Positions 35,108-43,611 of a stretch of DNA of 64,000 bases are shown piece after piece. Positions within the stretch are counted from its first letter, which is position 1; every line of letters begins with the position of its first letter. Both the position numbers and the translations under genes were made by a program. This DNA is from Desulfovibrio sp. (GTDB lineage Bacteria; Desulfobacterota; Desulfovibrionia; Desulfovibrionales; Desulfovibrionaceae): positions 1 through 64,000 of the forward strand of contig NZ_WASP01000003.1 of assembly GCF_009712225.1 (NCBI RefSeq). Reading direction: 5' to 3'. The notes beneath the pieces were generated by a model. The model saw nothing but the letters and a program-made list of their open reading frames with translations. It did not search any database and was not told the DNA's origin.

Positions 35108-35386
35108 TTAACATGAAGTGATTACCCTTGCCTCCCCATACTCCTCACGAATTTTCCCAAGAACAAACTCTAATTTATTTCCGTCTTTAAGCAAAGCAAA
35201 TGGAAGCATTTTAATATCAGGGAAGCATTTAAGCAACACCAACAAATGATGTCGCCCATCCATTAACTCTATAGAGCGATTCAATGCACGTGGTTTATAA
35301 TTTATTGTTGGACAATAAAATACAATATCTGAATTTTTTGTTTTATCACACACCTTCTGCAATTTTATTGGATTATAATATTGCAT
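35108..35386 (-). CDS. Hypothetical protein (92 aa)
   Basis: Small protein of unknown family. A short motif, SIELMDGRHHLLVLLKCFP, resembles the DGRHR/GxHR-type loops of ParB/Srx-fold proteins, which suggests a fragment of such a domain, but the similarity is weak. The region is AT-rich and gene-poor, next to a transposase remnant, so a truncated or decayed gene is possible. Confidence 0.45.
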   Translation of the reverse strand: MQYYNPIKLQKVCDKTKNSDIVFYCPTINYKPRALNRSIELMDGRHHLLVLLKCFPDIKMLPFALLKDGNKLEFVLGKIREEYGEARVITSC

Positions 35387-35405
35387 GCCTCGACAAAAAA
35401 GTAGC

Positions 35406-35555
35406 TCAAATATTTTTTTCTGTTTTTATTTCTATCAGCCAAATTCCACCATCACGTGGCACCATGTGAATATCTGAAAACACAATCTCACTTTGCAATT
35501 TAATAGGAAGATCTGACAACTCACGGCACATAATTTCTGAATTTGATGAACGCAT
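35406..35555 (-). CDS. Small ORF (49 aa), possibly linked to the next
   Basis: An ORF of 49 codons with plausible protein character (CRELSDLPIKLQSEIVFSDI, then HMVPRDGGIWLIEIKTEKN) ending 20 bases before the 92-codon ORF on the same strand. It could be the upstream part of the same decayed gene, separated by a frame change, or an independent small gene. No clear ribosome binding site. Confidence 0.3.
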   Translation of the reverse strand: MRSSNSEIMCRELSDLPIKLQSEIVFSDIHMVPRDGGIWLIEIKTEKNI

Positions 35556-35777
35556 TCTCACCCATGTCACTTATGATGCGTTGACGATAGAAAGCACAGT
35601 GAATCATATCATAATCACTGCATTTTAACTATCTAAAATTTAAAGACTATCATGCTTTTTAATAATAAAAATGGTGTCTTGCCTGGCTAAGCCAACCATG
35701 ATTGGCTTAGCCAAGTATATCAAAAAAACAAGTATGCGACTCGTTCGAAAATCTTAGAGGCCAAACTCATTTAAATC

Positions 35778-35996
35778 GTGAGATTTTTTGCCGTTGACTT
35801 GGATGCCTTGCAGATTGCGCAAATCGCAGGTGTGAACCGAGATACTGTGAATAGGTATTTGGCGGCATTTCGCCAGGGCATGGCCCATTCCTGCGAGGCC
35901 GAATCTTCTGTAAAGGGCGAAGTTGGGGTTGACGAAAGCTACTTCCGCGCTCGCCGAGTTATCCAAGGATTGGAATCAGCTGACAAGCAGGGGTAA
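35778..35996 (+). pseudogene. IS1595-family transposase fragment
   Basis: A 72-codon open frame matching the N-terminal part of ISXO2-like transposases: LQIAQIAGVNRDTVNRYLAA, then FRQGM and GEVGVDESYFRARRV, where the DESYF aspartate begins the catalytic domain. Sequence diverges soon after, and the remaining two thirds and the terminal repeats are missing. It is a remnant, not an active element. Confidence 0.8.
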
Positions 35997-36142
35997 CCGT
36001 CGCTTGCCTTGTAGCTTGCGAATGCGTCAGAATACATATGTCCTGTTTTTTGTTGTGACATGTCTTTCTCCGTAGAAGAATCGATTTCATAGGGTTATTG
36101 CAGAAAAGAACAAACAATAGTTTTCCCCAGCAGGTTTTTCTG

Positions 36143-38821
36143 TTATTTGCGCATTGCCCGCAGCCCGTTGGCGACAACCACCAGGGCCGCACCTACATCC
36201 GCGAAGACAGCCATCCACATGGTCGCAAGCCCCATGAAGGTCAGAGCGAAGAACAACGCCTTCACACCAAGGGCAAAGACAATGTTCTGCACAAGAATGG
36301 CGTATGTGGATTTAGACAGGCCGATGAAGCGCGGTATCTTGCGCAGGTCATCGTCCATCAGGGCAACATCGGCGGTTTCTATGGCCGTGTCCGTGCCGCC
36401 GCCCGCCATGGCGAAGCCAATATTGGCCTTGGCCAGAGCCGGGGCGTCATTGATCCCGTCACCCACCATACCGACCTTGCCACCAGCCATTTCAAGCTCT
36501 TCAATGACACGGAGCTTGTCTTCGGGCAATAGATTACCCTTAAAGGAATCCACCCCCACTTGCTCGGCAATAGCCAGTGCCGTGTGCTCGTTGTCGCCGG
36601 TCAGCATCATGGTCTTGACGCCGAGCTTCTTGAGTTCGCGGATAGCTTCAATACTGGAGTCTTTCAATGTATCGGCCACGGCGAACAGGCCCTGCACGCC
36701 TTTTTCTCCGACAAGAGCGACGACGGTTTTCCCCATTTTTTCCAGTGTGAAAATACGTTTTTCCAGCGTGGTTGAGCATTTCTTCAACTCTTCCACCATG
36801 CGATGATTGCCGAGATACCACTTCTGCCCTCCGATTACGCCGCAGACGCCCTGGCCCGGAATTGCTGCAAAATCGTCCACACCCAACAGCTCAATCTTGT
36901 TCTCAACGGCTTTTTCCGCGATGGCTCTGGATACAGGGTGGTCGGAACGGGCGGCAATACTGGCGGCAAGAGCAGTTGTTCTGTAGTCGCCCATGTTGCC
37001 GATTTCCACGAAATCCGTCTGGCACGGTTTGCCGTGGGTGATGGTGCCGGTTTTATCCAGCGCCAGCCATGTGAGAAGTCGCCCCTGTTCCAGAAAAGTG
37101 CCGCCCTTGATCAGAATGCCGTAGCGTGTGGCCGCGGCCATGCCGGAAACGATGCTGACCGGCGTGGAAATAACCAGAGCGCAGGGGCAACCGATGACGA
37201 GGATAACCAGCGCAGTGTAAATAGAGGGGTAAACCTCGGCCCCCATGAACAGTGGGGGGATAACAGCCGCGAGGATGGCGGTCAGGAACACTGCGGGGGT
37301 GTAATACTTTGCGAACTGGTCAACAAAGCGTTGCATTGGCGCACGCGCTCCCTGCGCTTCTTCAACGGCGTGAATAATTCGGGAGAGTGTGGAATTCGTG
37401 GCCGCTGCCGTTACTTCAAATTCGAACGAGCCTGATTCGTTAATGGTGCCCGCATAAACGGTATCACCGATAGTTTTTTCAACCGGCATACTTTCACCGG
37501 TAATGGGTGCCTGATTGATGGCGGATTGGCCCTGCACGATGGTTCCATCAAGGCCGACCTTTTCGCCGGGCTTTACACGCACACGTCTGCCAACGGCCAC
37601 CTGACGAATATCCATTTCCACCCATGCGCCGTCAGGCCGTAAAACAGTGGCCTTTTCCGGCGCGAGAGCCAGCAAGTCCTTGATGGCGTTTCTGGCCCTG
37701 TCCAGTGCCTTGGCTTCAATTGCCTCCGACAAGTTGAACAGTACCATGACCATTGCGGCTTCGGGGTATTGCCCAATGATGACCGCGCCGGTTACGGCCA
37801 CGGACATGAGAGCATTAATGTTCAGGTTGAAATTGGAGATAGCTAGCCAACCCTTTCTGTATGTGGAAAGACCTGCGAAAGCGATGGCAAGCACGGCAAA
37901 GAGCAAAGGTAACCATTCCAATACGTCAAAGCCGTTTATCTGCCATGTTCTGATATCAACCCCAAATGGCTTTGTCCCCCATTCGCTTATCAGCTCAAAG
38001 GCTTCAGAAAGCCCGGCTGCAACACCGGCGATTGCCAGCTTGCCCCAGGGAATCTTTGGTTCGGGAATAACGTTGCTTTCTCCCGCTTCCATATCCATGA
38101 GCTTGGCATCCATGTTCAGAGATATAAGAGCTTCGGAAATGGAAGGGAGAGCCGACGGCTCGTGCCGCACCTTCAACGTGCACTGCATCAGGTTGAATTC
38201 AAGTCCCAACACGCCGGGCATTCCGTTCAACTTGGCCCTGATCAGATTTTCCTCAACCGGGCAATCCATGCCGTTGACCGAGAACATGGCTACCGTACCT
38301 TGGTTCGCGCTAATTACTTCGGGCGTCATGTCGATAGCTTTCAAGGCCGCGATAATGGGTTCCGTGGACGGCAATTCATGGTCAACGGTCAGAACACGCT
38401 GCATCAGGTTGAAATCAAGGTTGGTGATGCCCGGAACTCCTCCCAGCTTTTTGCGAATAAGAGCTTCTTCCATGGGGCAGTCCATATTCATGATGCGGTA
38501 GATGGCACGGGTATCGGAAGCCTCACCAATGGCGGCGAGATCAACTGGCGCTGCTTCAGCGTGGTCATGACCGCAGCAACCGCCGTCCCCATGAACGTGG
38601 TCTTGACTGTGAGCATGGGCCGGTTCATGCGTATGGTCATGTTCCGTATGATCCTGGTTGCACGGTTCGCTGCGGGTGTGTTCGTAAACTTCTTGAGTAT
38701 GGTTGTGGGAACAACCGCATGAATCGTTTTTTTGTGAGGCAAGAAGGGAAGCGGCCTTCTCACAAAGAAACCCTGTCGGATGCAGGGAACCGCAAGGGCA
38801 CGCTACTGTTGCACTACTCAT
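36143..38821 (-). CDS. Cd/Zn/Pb-exporting P-type ATPase
   Basis: P1B-type ATPase of 892 residues that expels divalent soft metals (CadA/ZntA group). The N-terminus is a His/Cys-rich tail (about residues 33-95, with repeated HDH and CCGHDH) followed by two metal-binding-like domains with MDCPMEE (113-119) and MDCPVEE (185-191). The core shows TGES (441-444), the membrane metal site CPC (545-547), the phosphorylation site DKTGT (589-593) and GDGINDAPAL. Two tandem MerR-type promoters lie upstream, and the divergent MerR gene is the likely regulator. Confidence 0.95.
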   Translation of the reverse strand: MSSATVACPCGSLHPTGFLCEKAASLLASQKNDSCGCSHNHTQEVYEHTRSEPCNQDHTEHDHTHEPAHAHSQDHVHGDGGCCGHDHAEAAPVDLAAIGEASDTRAIYRIMNMDCPMEEALIRKKLGGVPGITNLDFNLMQRVLTVDHELPSTEPIIAALKAIDMTPEVISANQGTVAMFSVNGMDCPVEENLIRAKLNGMPGVLGLEFNLMQCTLKVRHEPSALPSISEALISLNMDAKLMDMEAGESNVIPEPKIPWGKLAIAGVAAGLSEAFELISEWGTKPFGVDIRTWQINGFDVLEWLPLLFAVLAIAFAGLSTYRKGWLAISNFNLNINALMSVAVTGAVIIGQYPEAAMVMVLFNLSEAIEAKALDRARNAIKDLLALAPEKATVLRPDGAWVEMDIRQVAVGRRVRVKPGEKVGLDGTIVQGQSAINQAPITGESMPVEKTIGDTVYAGTINESGSFEFEVTAAATNSTLSRIIHAVEEAQGARAPMQRFVDQFAKYYTPAVFLTAILAAVIPPLFMGAEVYPSIYTALVILVIGCPCALVISTPVSIVSGMAAATRYGILIKGGTFLEQGRLLTWLALDKTGTITHGKPCQTDFVEIGNMGDYRTTALAASIAARSDHPVSRAIAEKAVENKIELLGVDDFAAIPGQGVCGVIGGQKWYLGNHRMVEELKKCSTTLEKRIFTLEKMGKTVVALVGEKGVQGLFAVADTLKDSSIEAIRELKKLGVKTMMLTGDNEHTALAIAEQVGVDSFKGNLLPEDKLRVIEELEMAGGKVGMVGDGINDAPALAKANIGFAMAGGGTDTAIETADVALMDDDLRKIPRFIGLSKSTYAILVQNIVFALGVKALFFALTFMGLATMWMAVFADVGAALVVVANGLRAMRK

Positions 38822-38886
38822 GGATTTCTCCTGGCATATAAATGAAATTGATGGGCGTTATTGCCTTCTCATCCACCTTTTTGCTA

Positions 38887-38917
38887 AAACTAGTGTCTAT
38901 AGAGGTTATAGGGCCAA
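38887..38917 (-). promoter_or_regulatory. MerR-type promoter, proximal to the P-type ATPase
   Basis: Minus strand: -35 TTGGCC, a 19-base spacer containing CTATAACCTCTATAG, and -10 TAGTTT, ending 66 bases before the ATPase start. The dyad is degenerate compared with the distal copy. Confidence 0.6.
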
Positions 38918-38963
38918 GCTGGTTTTCAAAATATTTTCCCGTGAGCCATCACCCTTGAATGCA

Positions 38964-38994
38964 AGACTAATGTCTATAGCAAATATAGTGTCAA
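38964..38994 (-). promoter_or_regulatory. MerR-type promoter, distal to the P-type ATPase
   Basis: Minus strand: -35 TTGACA, a 19-base spacer with the dyad CTATATTTGCTATAG, and -10 TAGTCT. This is the better of two tandem boxes in the ATPase direction. Confidence 0.75.
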
Positions 38995-39095
38995 GGCTTT
39001 TTGTAAAAACTCTCATTGAAAATATTTTCTTAAAATTTCAGCATGTTGAATGAACTCAGCAAAATAAGCGATACTTAGCCTGCATCCCAGAAACT

Positions 39096-39120
39096 CTATA
39101 GTTAATATAGAGATTAGTTT
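39096..39120 (+). promoter_or_regulatory. Third MerR-type dyad
   Basis: A dyad CTATAGTTAATATAG inside a 19-base spacer before TAGTTT (39115-39120), the same -10 as the proximal ATPase box but on the other strand. The matching -35 is poor, so this may be only a binding site. Confidence 0.4.
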
Positions 39121-39204
39121 TAGCTCGAAGAACGAATGAGTGATTTTTTTGGGGGGTACACTTTCGTGGCGTTCTCGCCGTTAGGGCCAAAATTTGACAC
39201 CAAC

Positions 39205-39235
39205 AACACCTATATTTACTATAGGGTTTATTGGA
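39205..39235 (+). promoter_or_regulatory. MerR-type box before the second merR
   Basis: Dyad CTATATTTACTATAG lies just upstream of the regulator gene, after a TTGACA at 39193-39198. Depending on which hexamers are used, it is a normal promoter with the operator overlapping -10 or a weak 19-base-spacer promoter; either fits autoregulation. Confidence 0.55.
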
Positions 39236-39251
39236 CAGTTATGGAGGCACT

Positions 39252-39752
39252 ATGAAAGTGAAAATCGGTGAGCTCGCCAAAATGGTCAGCTGCAAGGTCG
39301 TCACGATACGATTTTATGAAAAGGAAGGGCTTTTGAAAGAGCCGGATCGCACCGGAGCCAATTATAGGCTTTATGGCGACAAGGAGATTGAGCGGTTACG
39401 CTTCATCAGGCATTGTCGCCGTCATGGCATGACACTCTCGGAAATCCGTGAGCTTTTGGCGTTCAAAGATAACCCGAAAGCAAATTGCGACTGGGTGGGT
39501 ACTCTTGTCCAAAAACACATCGTCAACGTGGAAGAACAGATAGAATCACTGACTGAATTGAAAACCCAGTTAGAGCATTTGCAGCACAAATGTTCTGGAG
39601 GAAAACACGGGGGATGTGGCATTATAGAAAGCCTGAGCGACAGCAACGGCTGCCCTTTTTGCGAAGATTTTCGTTGCCGCAGTGAGCAGCGCGAAAAACA
39701 AAAGAAGTTACAAGAACTAGCACTCAAAAATAGCACTTCTTGTGCCAGGTAA
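39252..39752 (+). CDS. CadR/PbrR-type MerR regulator 2
   Basis: Metal-responsive activator of 166 residues, closely similar to the MerR at 31853 over the winged helix (KIGELAKMVSCKVVTIRFYE) and dimerisation helix. Candidate ligands are the cysteine in KANCDWVG, and tail cysteines in HKCSGGKHGGCG and GCPFCEDFRC. The tail is longer than in regulator 1. The start at 39252 follows GGAGG; the open frame upstream (39231) has no ribosome binding site. Divergent from the P-type ATPase, which it most likely activates. Confidence 0.93.
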   Translation: MKVKIGELAKMVSCKVVTIRFYEKEGLLKEPDRTGANYRLYGDKEIERLRFIRHCRRHGMTLSEIRELLAFKDNPKANCDWVGTLVQKHIVNVEEQIESLTELKTQLEHLQHKCSGGKHGGCGIIESLSDSNGCPFCEDFRCRSEQREKQKKLQELALKNSTSCAR

Positions 39753-39930
39753 AATGCGCGGCCCGACATTTTGATTTGTTTTCCTTGCAGGTGCTAGCCC
39801 CCAAGTTTTTGTAACAAATCAAAAAATTTTGCTGACATGTTTATATCTTTATGCGTTACGTCCCTCCTTCACTGAACGGGGGCTCCCAACAAAAATCGTG
39901 CCTACCTCCGTAGGCACGGTTAGGAGCTAT

Positions 39931-40122
39931 TTACGTTCTTTTAGAATTAATTATGGCCAAAAATGTCAAGATAGATTCTTTCACAGCCATTGCAGCGAAT
40001 GGTAGAGCTTTTACTTCATCATTATTATTGAGAAGTTCCAATTCGCATGTGTGTAGAACTCTACTAATGACTTCACGGCAAATTTTTTCCAGATCTTCAA
40101 ATTCAAGATTGCTTTTGTCCAT
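39931..40122 (-). CDS. Small ORF, paralogue of the ORF at 30063
   Basis: A 63-codon ORF, MDKSNLEFEDLEKICREVIS and onward to ESILTFLAIINSKRT, of unknown function. It aligns over its whole length with the small ORF at 30063-30248. The start is decided by AAGGAG six bases upstream of ATG. That ribosome binding site lies in the right arm of a perfect small hairpin (AACTCC-AAAA-GGAGTT), so translation may be controlled by RNA structure. A structured leader similar to copy A precedes it. Confidence 0.72.
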   Translation of the reverse strand: MDKSNLEFEDLEKICREVISRVLHTCELELLNNNDEVKALPFAAMAVKESILTFLAIINSKRT

Positions 40123-40170
40123 GAAAAACTCCTTTTGGAGTTTCTGCATACCGCAACAATGCTGATACTC

Positions 40171-40323
40171 ACAAAAAACCGCCAGTATTACTACAAGCGG
40201 TCATTAAGGCCACAAGCGAGAAACAGCCCGTCCGTTTCTCCCATGGCTGCCGCACAGAGGCACCAAACGCATTTACGATGCGGGATGCTTATGAGATGCC
40301 TTGCCGTGCGCAGCAGCTTGGGC
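40171..40323 (-). ncRNA. Structured leader RNA, copy B
   Basis: Minus-strand RNA candidate with a perfect GAGAAAC / GTTTCTC hairpin (40218-40240), then a terminator-like stem ACCGC / GCGGT followed by six T residues (40171-40201), upstream of the small ORF. It shares the GCGCAGCAGCTTGGGC block, the GCCACAAGCGAGAAA block and the terminator with copy A, while loops vary. Compensated stems with changed loops support a functional RNA. The 5' end is not defined. Confidence 0.58.
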
Positions 40324-40363
40324 GATAGATAAGATGCCTTATCAGGCTATATTCATTAAATTT

Positions 40364-41134
40364 TCATCGTAGAGAAAATTTATAAGGAATCAGAACAATT
40401 GTATTAACCGGTTGACCTCTGACCTTTCCTGGAAGGAACCGTGTTCGCCGGGCCGCAGCCAGTGCCGCTTCATCAAAGACGCCTGTGGGGCTAGAAGAGT
40501 AAATGGTACATTGTTGTGGCTTGCCGGAAACATCCACGACAAGTTGAACCACCACCTGTCCCTGCATGTTCATCCGTCGGGCCTTGTTCGGGTATTCGGG
40601 CATCACTCTGCGAGAAATGGACGGACGTTGATCCACGACGTCTTCAGCGTATACGCTCAGGTCACCCATGGTACGCGCTGTTCCCTGCGCCGTACCGCCG
40701 CCAGTTTCTGTCGAATTTTGTGACATCGTGGCTGTTTGTGACTTCTGGGCGGAAGCTTGTTCTGTTCGGTTCTCTGTGTCCTGCGTCTGCTTTATGGTAC
40801 GATTTTGGGGCTTAGGCTTGGGGCGCGAGGGAGTCACTGGTTTCGCAGGAACTACCGGTGCCGGTTTGGGCGGAGTCGGGGCGACTTCCGGCTCCACTGG
40901 CCTAATCGGCATTTTAGGTTGAGGTTCCGCAGATGCTGAAGTTGTCTTTTTTTCCTGTCCCGGAGCAATAGAGGTTTGAGCCGGAGCAAACTCAGCGAGT
41001 GAAACGCGATAGGCTTTCTCTTCCGGCAAGATTTCGGTGCTTGCGAAAAAGAATCCGGCTATGGCTATGAAGCCATGTAGAAGTAGGGAAAATACTAAGG
41101 TCGCGGCACGTTGGAAAAAGCTCATAGAAGTCAT
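40364..41134 (-). CDS. tonB: TonB energy-transducing protein
   Basis: Periplasm-spanning protein of 256 residues that transmits proton-motive force from ExbBD to outer-membrane receptors. One N-terminal membrane helix (LVFSLLLHGFIAIAGFFFAS) with the SxxxH-like polar positions, a Pro/Lys-rich spacer (PEVAPTPPKPAPVVPAKP), and a C-terminal TonB domain (MPEYPNKARRMNMQGQVVVQ and AALAAARRTRFLPG). Downstream of exbD in one operon; most likely dedicated to the receptor at 49950. Confidence 0.95.
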   Translation of the reverse strand: MTSMSFFQRAATLVFSLLLHGFIAIAGFFFASTEILPEEKAYRVSLAEFAPAQTSIAPGQEKKTTSASAEPQPKMPIRPVEPEVAPTPPKPAPVVPAKPVTPSRPKPKPQNRTIKQTQDTENRTEQASAQKSQTATMSQNSTETGGGTAQGTARTMGDLSVYAEDVVDQRPSISRRVMPEYPNKARRMNMQGQVVVQLVVDVSGKPQQCTIYSSSPTGVFDEAALAAARRTRFLPGKVRGQPVNTIVLIPYKFSLR

Positions 41135-41150
41135 TGCAAAGTCATGCCCG

Positions 41151-41597
41151 TTACAGGTTTATGTCGGGCTGCACCTTCTCGGCATCTCCGGATGCCAGCC
41201 CACCCCCAGATTCCGCCACCATGCCCAAGTTAGTTATGCCGACTGCCCGGATGCAGCCCATGACTTCCATCACCACACCGTACGGAACTGCCTTGTCAGC
41301 ACGCAGGAAAAGCTGTTTGTTCAGAGCAAGTACGGTACGCCTCAGCAGAGAATCCAAGTCGGCCGTGGTCGTGGGATATTCATCCAAGAACAGCGCTCCG
41401 TCGCTTTTGATACTCAAAATCATGTGATCATCTTCCGTGGGCAGTACCTCCGCAGCTTGTACTTGCGGCAGATCCACATCTAGACCTTCAGTCATCATGG
41501 GAGCCGTAACCATAAAAATGATTAGCAGTACCAGCATCACATCCACAAAAGGAGTCACGTTGATATCGGCCACAAAATCGTCATCAGATGAAGACAT
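41151..41597 (-). CDS. exbD: ExbD biopolymer transport protein
   Basis: Inner-membrane partner of ExbB and TonB, 148 residues. One N-terminal helix with the proton-path aspartate in NVTPFVDVMLVLLIIFMVTA and a periplasmic domain ending in the conserved VPYGVVMEVMGCIRAVGI. The stop precedes tonB by 16 bases and the start follows the exbB stop within three bases. Confidence 0.95.
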   Translation of the reverse strand: MSSSDDDFVADINVTPFVDVMLVLLIIFMVTAPMMTEGLDVDLPQVQAAEVLPTEDDHMILSIKSDGALFLDEYPTTTADLDSLLRRTVLALNKQLFLRADKAVPYGVVMEVMGCIRAVGITNLGMVAESGGGLASGDAEKVQPDINL

Positions 41598-41599
41598 GG

Positions 41600-42307
41600 C
41601 TACTTTTCCCCCGCAAATGAGATGCCGTCTTGATAAGCGTTAACCTCATGCTGCATGCGGTTCAAAAGCTGTCCCGCGTAGTTGATACACACGCCTTCAA
41701 TGTTTGTAAGGCGCGCACGGAAGATGTTGTAACCACACACCGCAGGGATAGCGACGAACAACCCCACCGCCGTAGCAATGAGCGCTTCGGCAATGCCGGG
41801 AGCGACTGTTGCCAAGGAAACGCTTTTCAGGGAGGCAATTGCATGGAAGGAGTGCATGATGCCCCACACCGTACCGAAAAGGCCGATGAAGGGAGCAGTG
41901 TTGGCCGCAGTAGCTAAAAGCGCCAACGAAGATTTGAGGTGTGCCATTTCTTCGGCAATACCGAAGTGTAGGGCGCGGCGGACGTTGTCGTTGAGCAGGC
42001 GCTCAGCATCGCCAGTGCGGGTGATGCGGTTGAATTCTCGCACAGCTCGGCAAGTGATGCCATACAGGGGGGAGCGTTTATCGCTCTCCAACAAAGGCAA
42101 GGCAAAAGCCAATGCACCTGCATCGTCAAAGGCGCAGAGTCCCTGTCTGGTACGCCGTCGTGCAGCACGCAGGGTCAACCACTTGGCGGCCATATATGCC
42201 CAGCTCGCTACAGACATAAACAAAAGCAATACTAATACGCACTTAGAAATAATACTGGCCTGCAACACGGCCTGAAGCATGGAATCCATCCGCTGTTCCT
42301 CACCCAA
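41600..42307 (-). CDS. exbB: ExbB/TolQ-family proton channel
   Basis: Three-helix membrane protein of 235 residues forming the TonB motor pentamer. Helix 1 is near residues 20-40, and the long conserved region IGLFGTVWGIMHSFHAIAS and GIAEALIATAVGLFVAIPAV marks helices 2 and 3. First gene of exbB-exbD-tonB. About 180 bases with a REP-like hairpin separate it from the next upstream gene, so it may have its own promoter. Confidence 0.95.
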   Translation of the reverse strand: MGEEQRMDSMLQAVLQASIISKCVLVLLLFMSVASWAYMAAKWLTLRAARRRTRQGLCAFDDAGALAFALPLLESDKRSPLYGITCRAVREFNRITRTGDAERLLNDNVRRALHFGIAEEMAHLKSSLALLATAANTAPFIGLFGTVWGIMHSFHAIASLKSVSLATVAPGIAEALIATAVGLFVAIPAVCGYNIFRARLTNIEGVCINYAGQLLNRMQHEVNAYQDGISFAGEK

Positions 42308-42443
42308 TTGTATTTTGAAGTCCCGCGAGCATCTCTAACACTGCGCTGCGTTTTCTGATGATACGGCTCAATAATTACGATTTTAAAATTCGTGTAAGGG
42401 GCCTTCCGCGCGCTGAGCGTAGTCAGCTATGACGGTCAAAAGC

Positions 42444-42476
42444 CATCCGGCAGGGCGCGAAGCCCTATGCCGGATG
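42444..42476. repeat. REP-like palindrome
   Basis: A strong imperfect palindrome, CATCCGGCA and TGCCGGATG arms with an inner GGGC/GCCC, lies in the gap between exbB and the upstream ATPase gene. It resembles enterobacterial REP half-units but has no adjacent T-run. It may stabilise the end of the upstream transcript. Confidence 0.6.
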
Positions 42477-42491
42477 TAGCTCACAACCAAG

Positions 42492-43598
42492 TTAGCTTGC
42501 CTGTCCAGATACGCTCGCCTGCCGTGCAATGGAGTCTATGGTTGCGGCAAGGCGCTTGCTGACCCCGTCAAAATCCATGCTGTCAATGTAATATTTTTCA
42601 AGAACGCCATGTTCTGCTTTGATCTGCGCCAGGGTTTGCATTGCAAGGGAAAGAGTCTGTTCATATCGGGCCATATTTTCCGAAATTTCGTCCTGAAGCC
42701 CGGTTGGACGTTTGGAATTCTTTCCCTGAAGCGTAAAGGATTCTTTGATAACCTGCGTCGGCAACTCGTCAGGTTGCGTTGTCATCAGAAGGTTCAGTGC
42801 GGGAATGTGCACGTGATCCAGCAGATGAGGGTCAATGGGTCTGTGGTAATATTCCACATCAAAACCACGGAGTTTCGCTTTTTCGGCCACGTCCGCCAGA
42901 ATTTTTGTCCGGCCCATGCCCGCTTCTCCCTTCACAGCCAAAGCCGTAGTTTCTGGGCGCAGCAGGCTGGCGATGTTGTGAATGGCTCCTTCCGGTGTAT
43001 TGGAAGAAATGTAGGCATGGCGTTCCGCACCGTACATTTCCGAGTTGGAGCGAAGAAGAGCGTCTGCAATGATACGCTCTGCTACAGCGGACAGCTCTCT
43101 AGGATCTTGGTGGGCAATATGAATATCTTCCACATTGGCAAGGAACTGTCTGGCTGCGTTCAAGACCCGGAAAGCTTTACGGAAAAGCCTCTCCGCTTCC
43201 TGGTTGATTTCTATAATTTCTTTGGAGTGCTGACGGATTCTTTCGGTGTCCCAATGGTCGCCAAGGTTGAGAATTTCATCCACTGCACCGGGATTTCTGG
43301 GATCAAAGACATGGTGACCGGTGGCAGCAGTGACTACGGCTTTCAATGCCGGAACGACAACGGCGTCATACGACTGAGGGTCAAGGGAGCAATGCTGATA
43401 CTCCAGATCATAACCCTGTTGAGCAAAAGTCTCTCCAATGGCACTGATGAACGTAGATTTTCCCGTCCCTGGTCCACCTTTGACAATAATAATACGTGCT
43501 CCTTCAAGCCTGGGTAAAAAGTTAAAAAAGGTGTGAAAACCACTGCCTGCATTGCAGCCGAAAAAGCAGCGTGTTGTGTGTTGACTCGTCATGCTCAA
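42492..43598 (-). CDS. Two-domain P-loop ATPase (PRK06851-like)
   Basis: Cytosolic protein of 368 residues with duplicated P-loop modules. The first is canonical (IIIVKGGPGTGKSTFISAIG, about 36-55); the second is degenerate (ALAVKGEAGMGRTKILADVA), with Arg where the Walker lysine should be. Each is followed by a matching phrase, LEYQHCSLDPQSYDAVVVPA and VEYYHRPIDPHLLDHVHIPA, which shows the internal repeat. The layout matches the PRK06851 group of uncharacterised ATPases. It lies between the redox genes and ExbBD in the uptake cluster; its role there is unknown. Confidence 0.8.
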   Translation of the reverse strand: MSMTSQHTTRCFFGCNAGSGFHTFFNFLPRLEGARIIIVKGGPGTGKSTFISAIGETFAQQGYDLEYQHCSLDPQSYDAVVVPALKAVVTAATGHHVFDPRNPGAVDEILNLGDHWDTERIRQHSKEIIEINQEAERLFRKAFRVLNAARQFLANVEDIHIAHQDPRELSAVAERIIADALLRSNSEMYGAERHAYISSNTPEGAIHNIASLLRPETTALAVKGEAGMGRTKILADVAEKAKLRGFDVEYYHRPIDPHLLDHVHIPALNLLMTTQPDELPTQVIKESFTLQGKNSKRPTGLQDEISENMARYEQTLSLAMQTLAQIKAEHGVLEKYYIDSMDFDGVSKRLAATIDSIARQASVSGQAS

Positions 43599-43611
43599 AA
43601 CTCCTATTCTA

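Noticed and set aside
37647..38501. 284-codon plus-strand frame antisense to the P-type ATPase
   Set aside because: Overlaps catalytic and membrane regions of a clear ATPase and has no recognisable domain.
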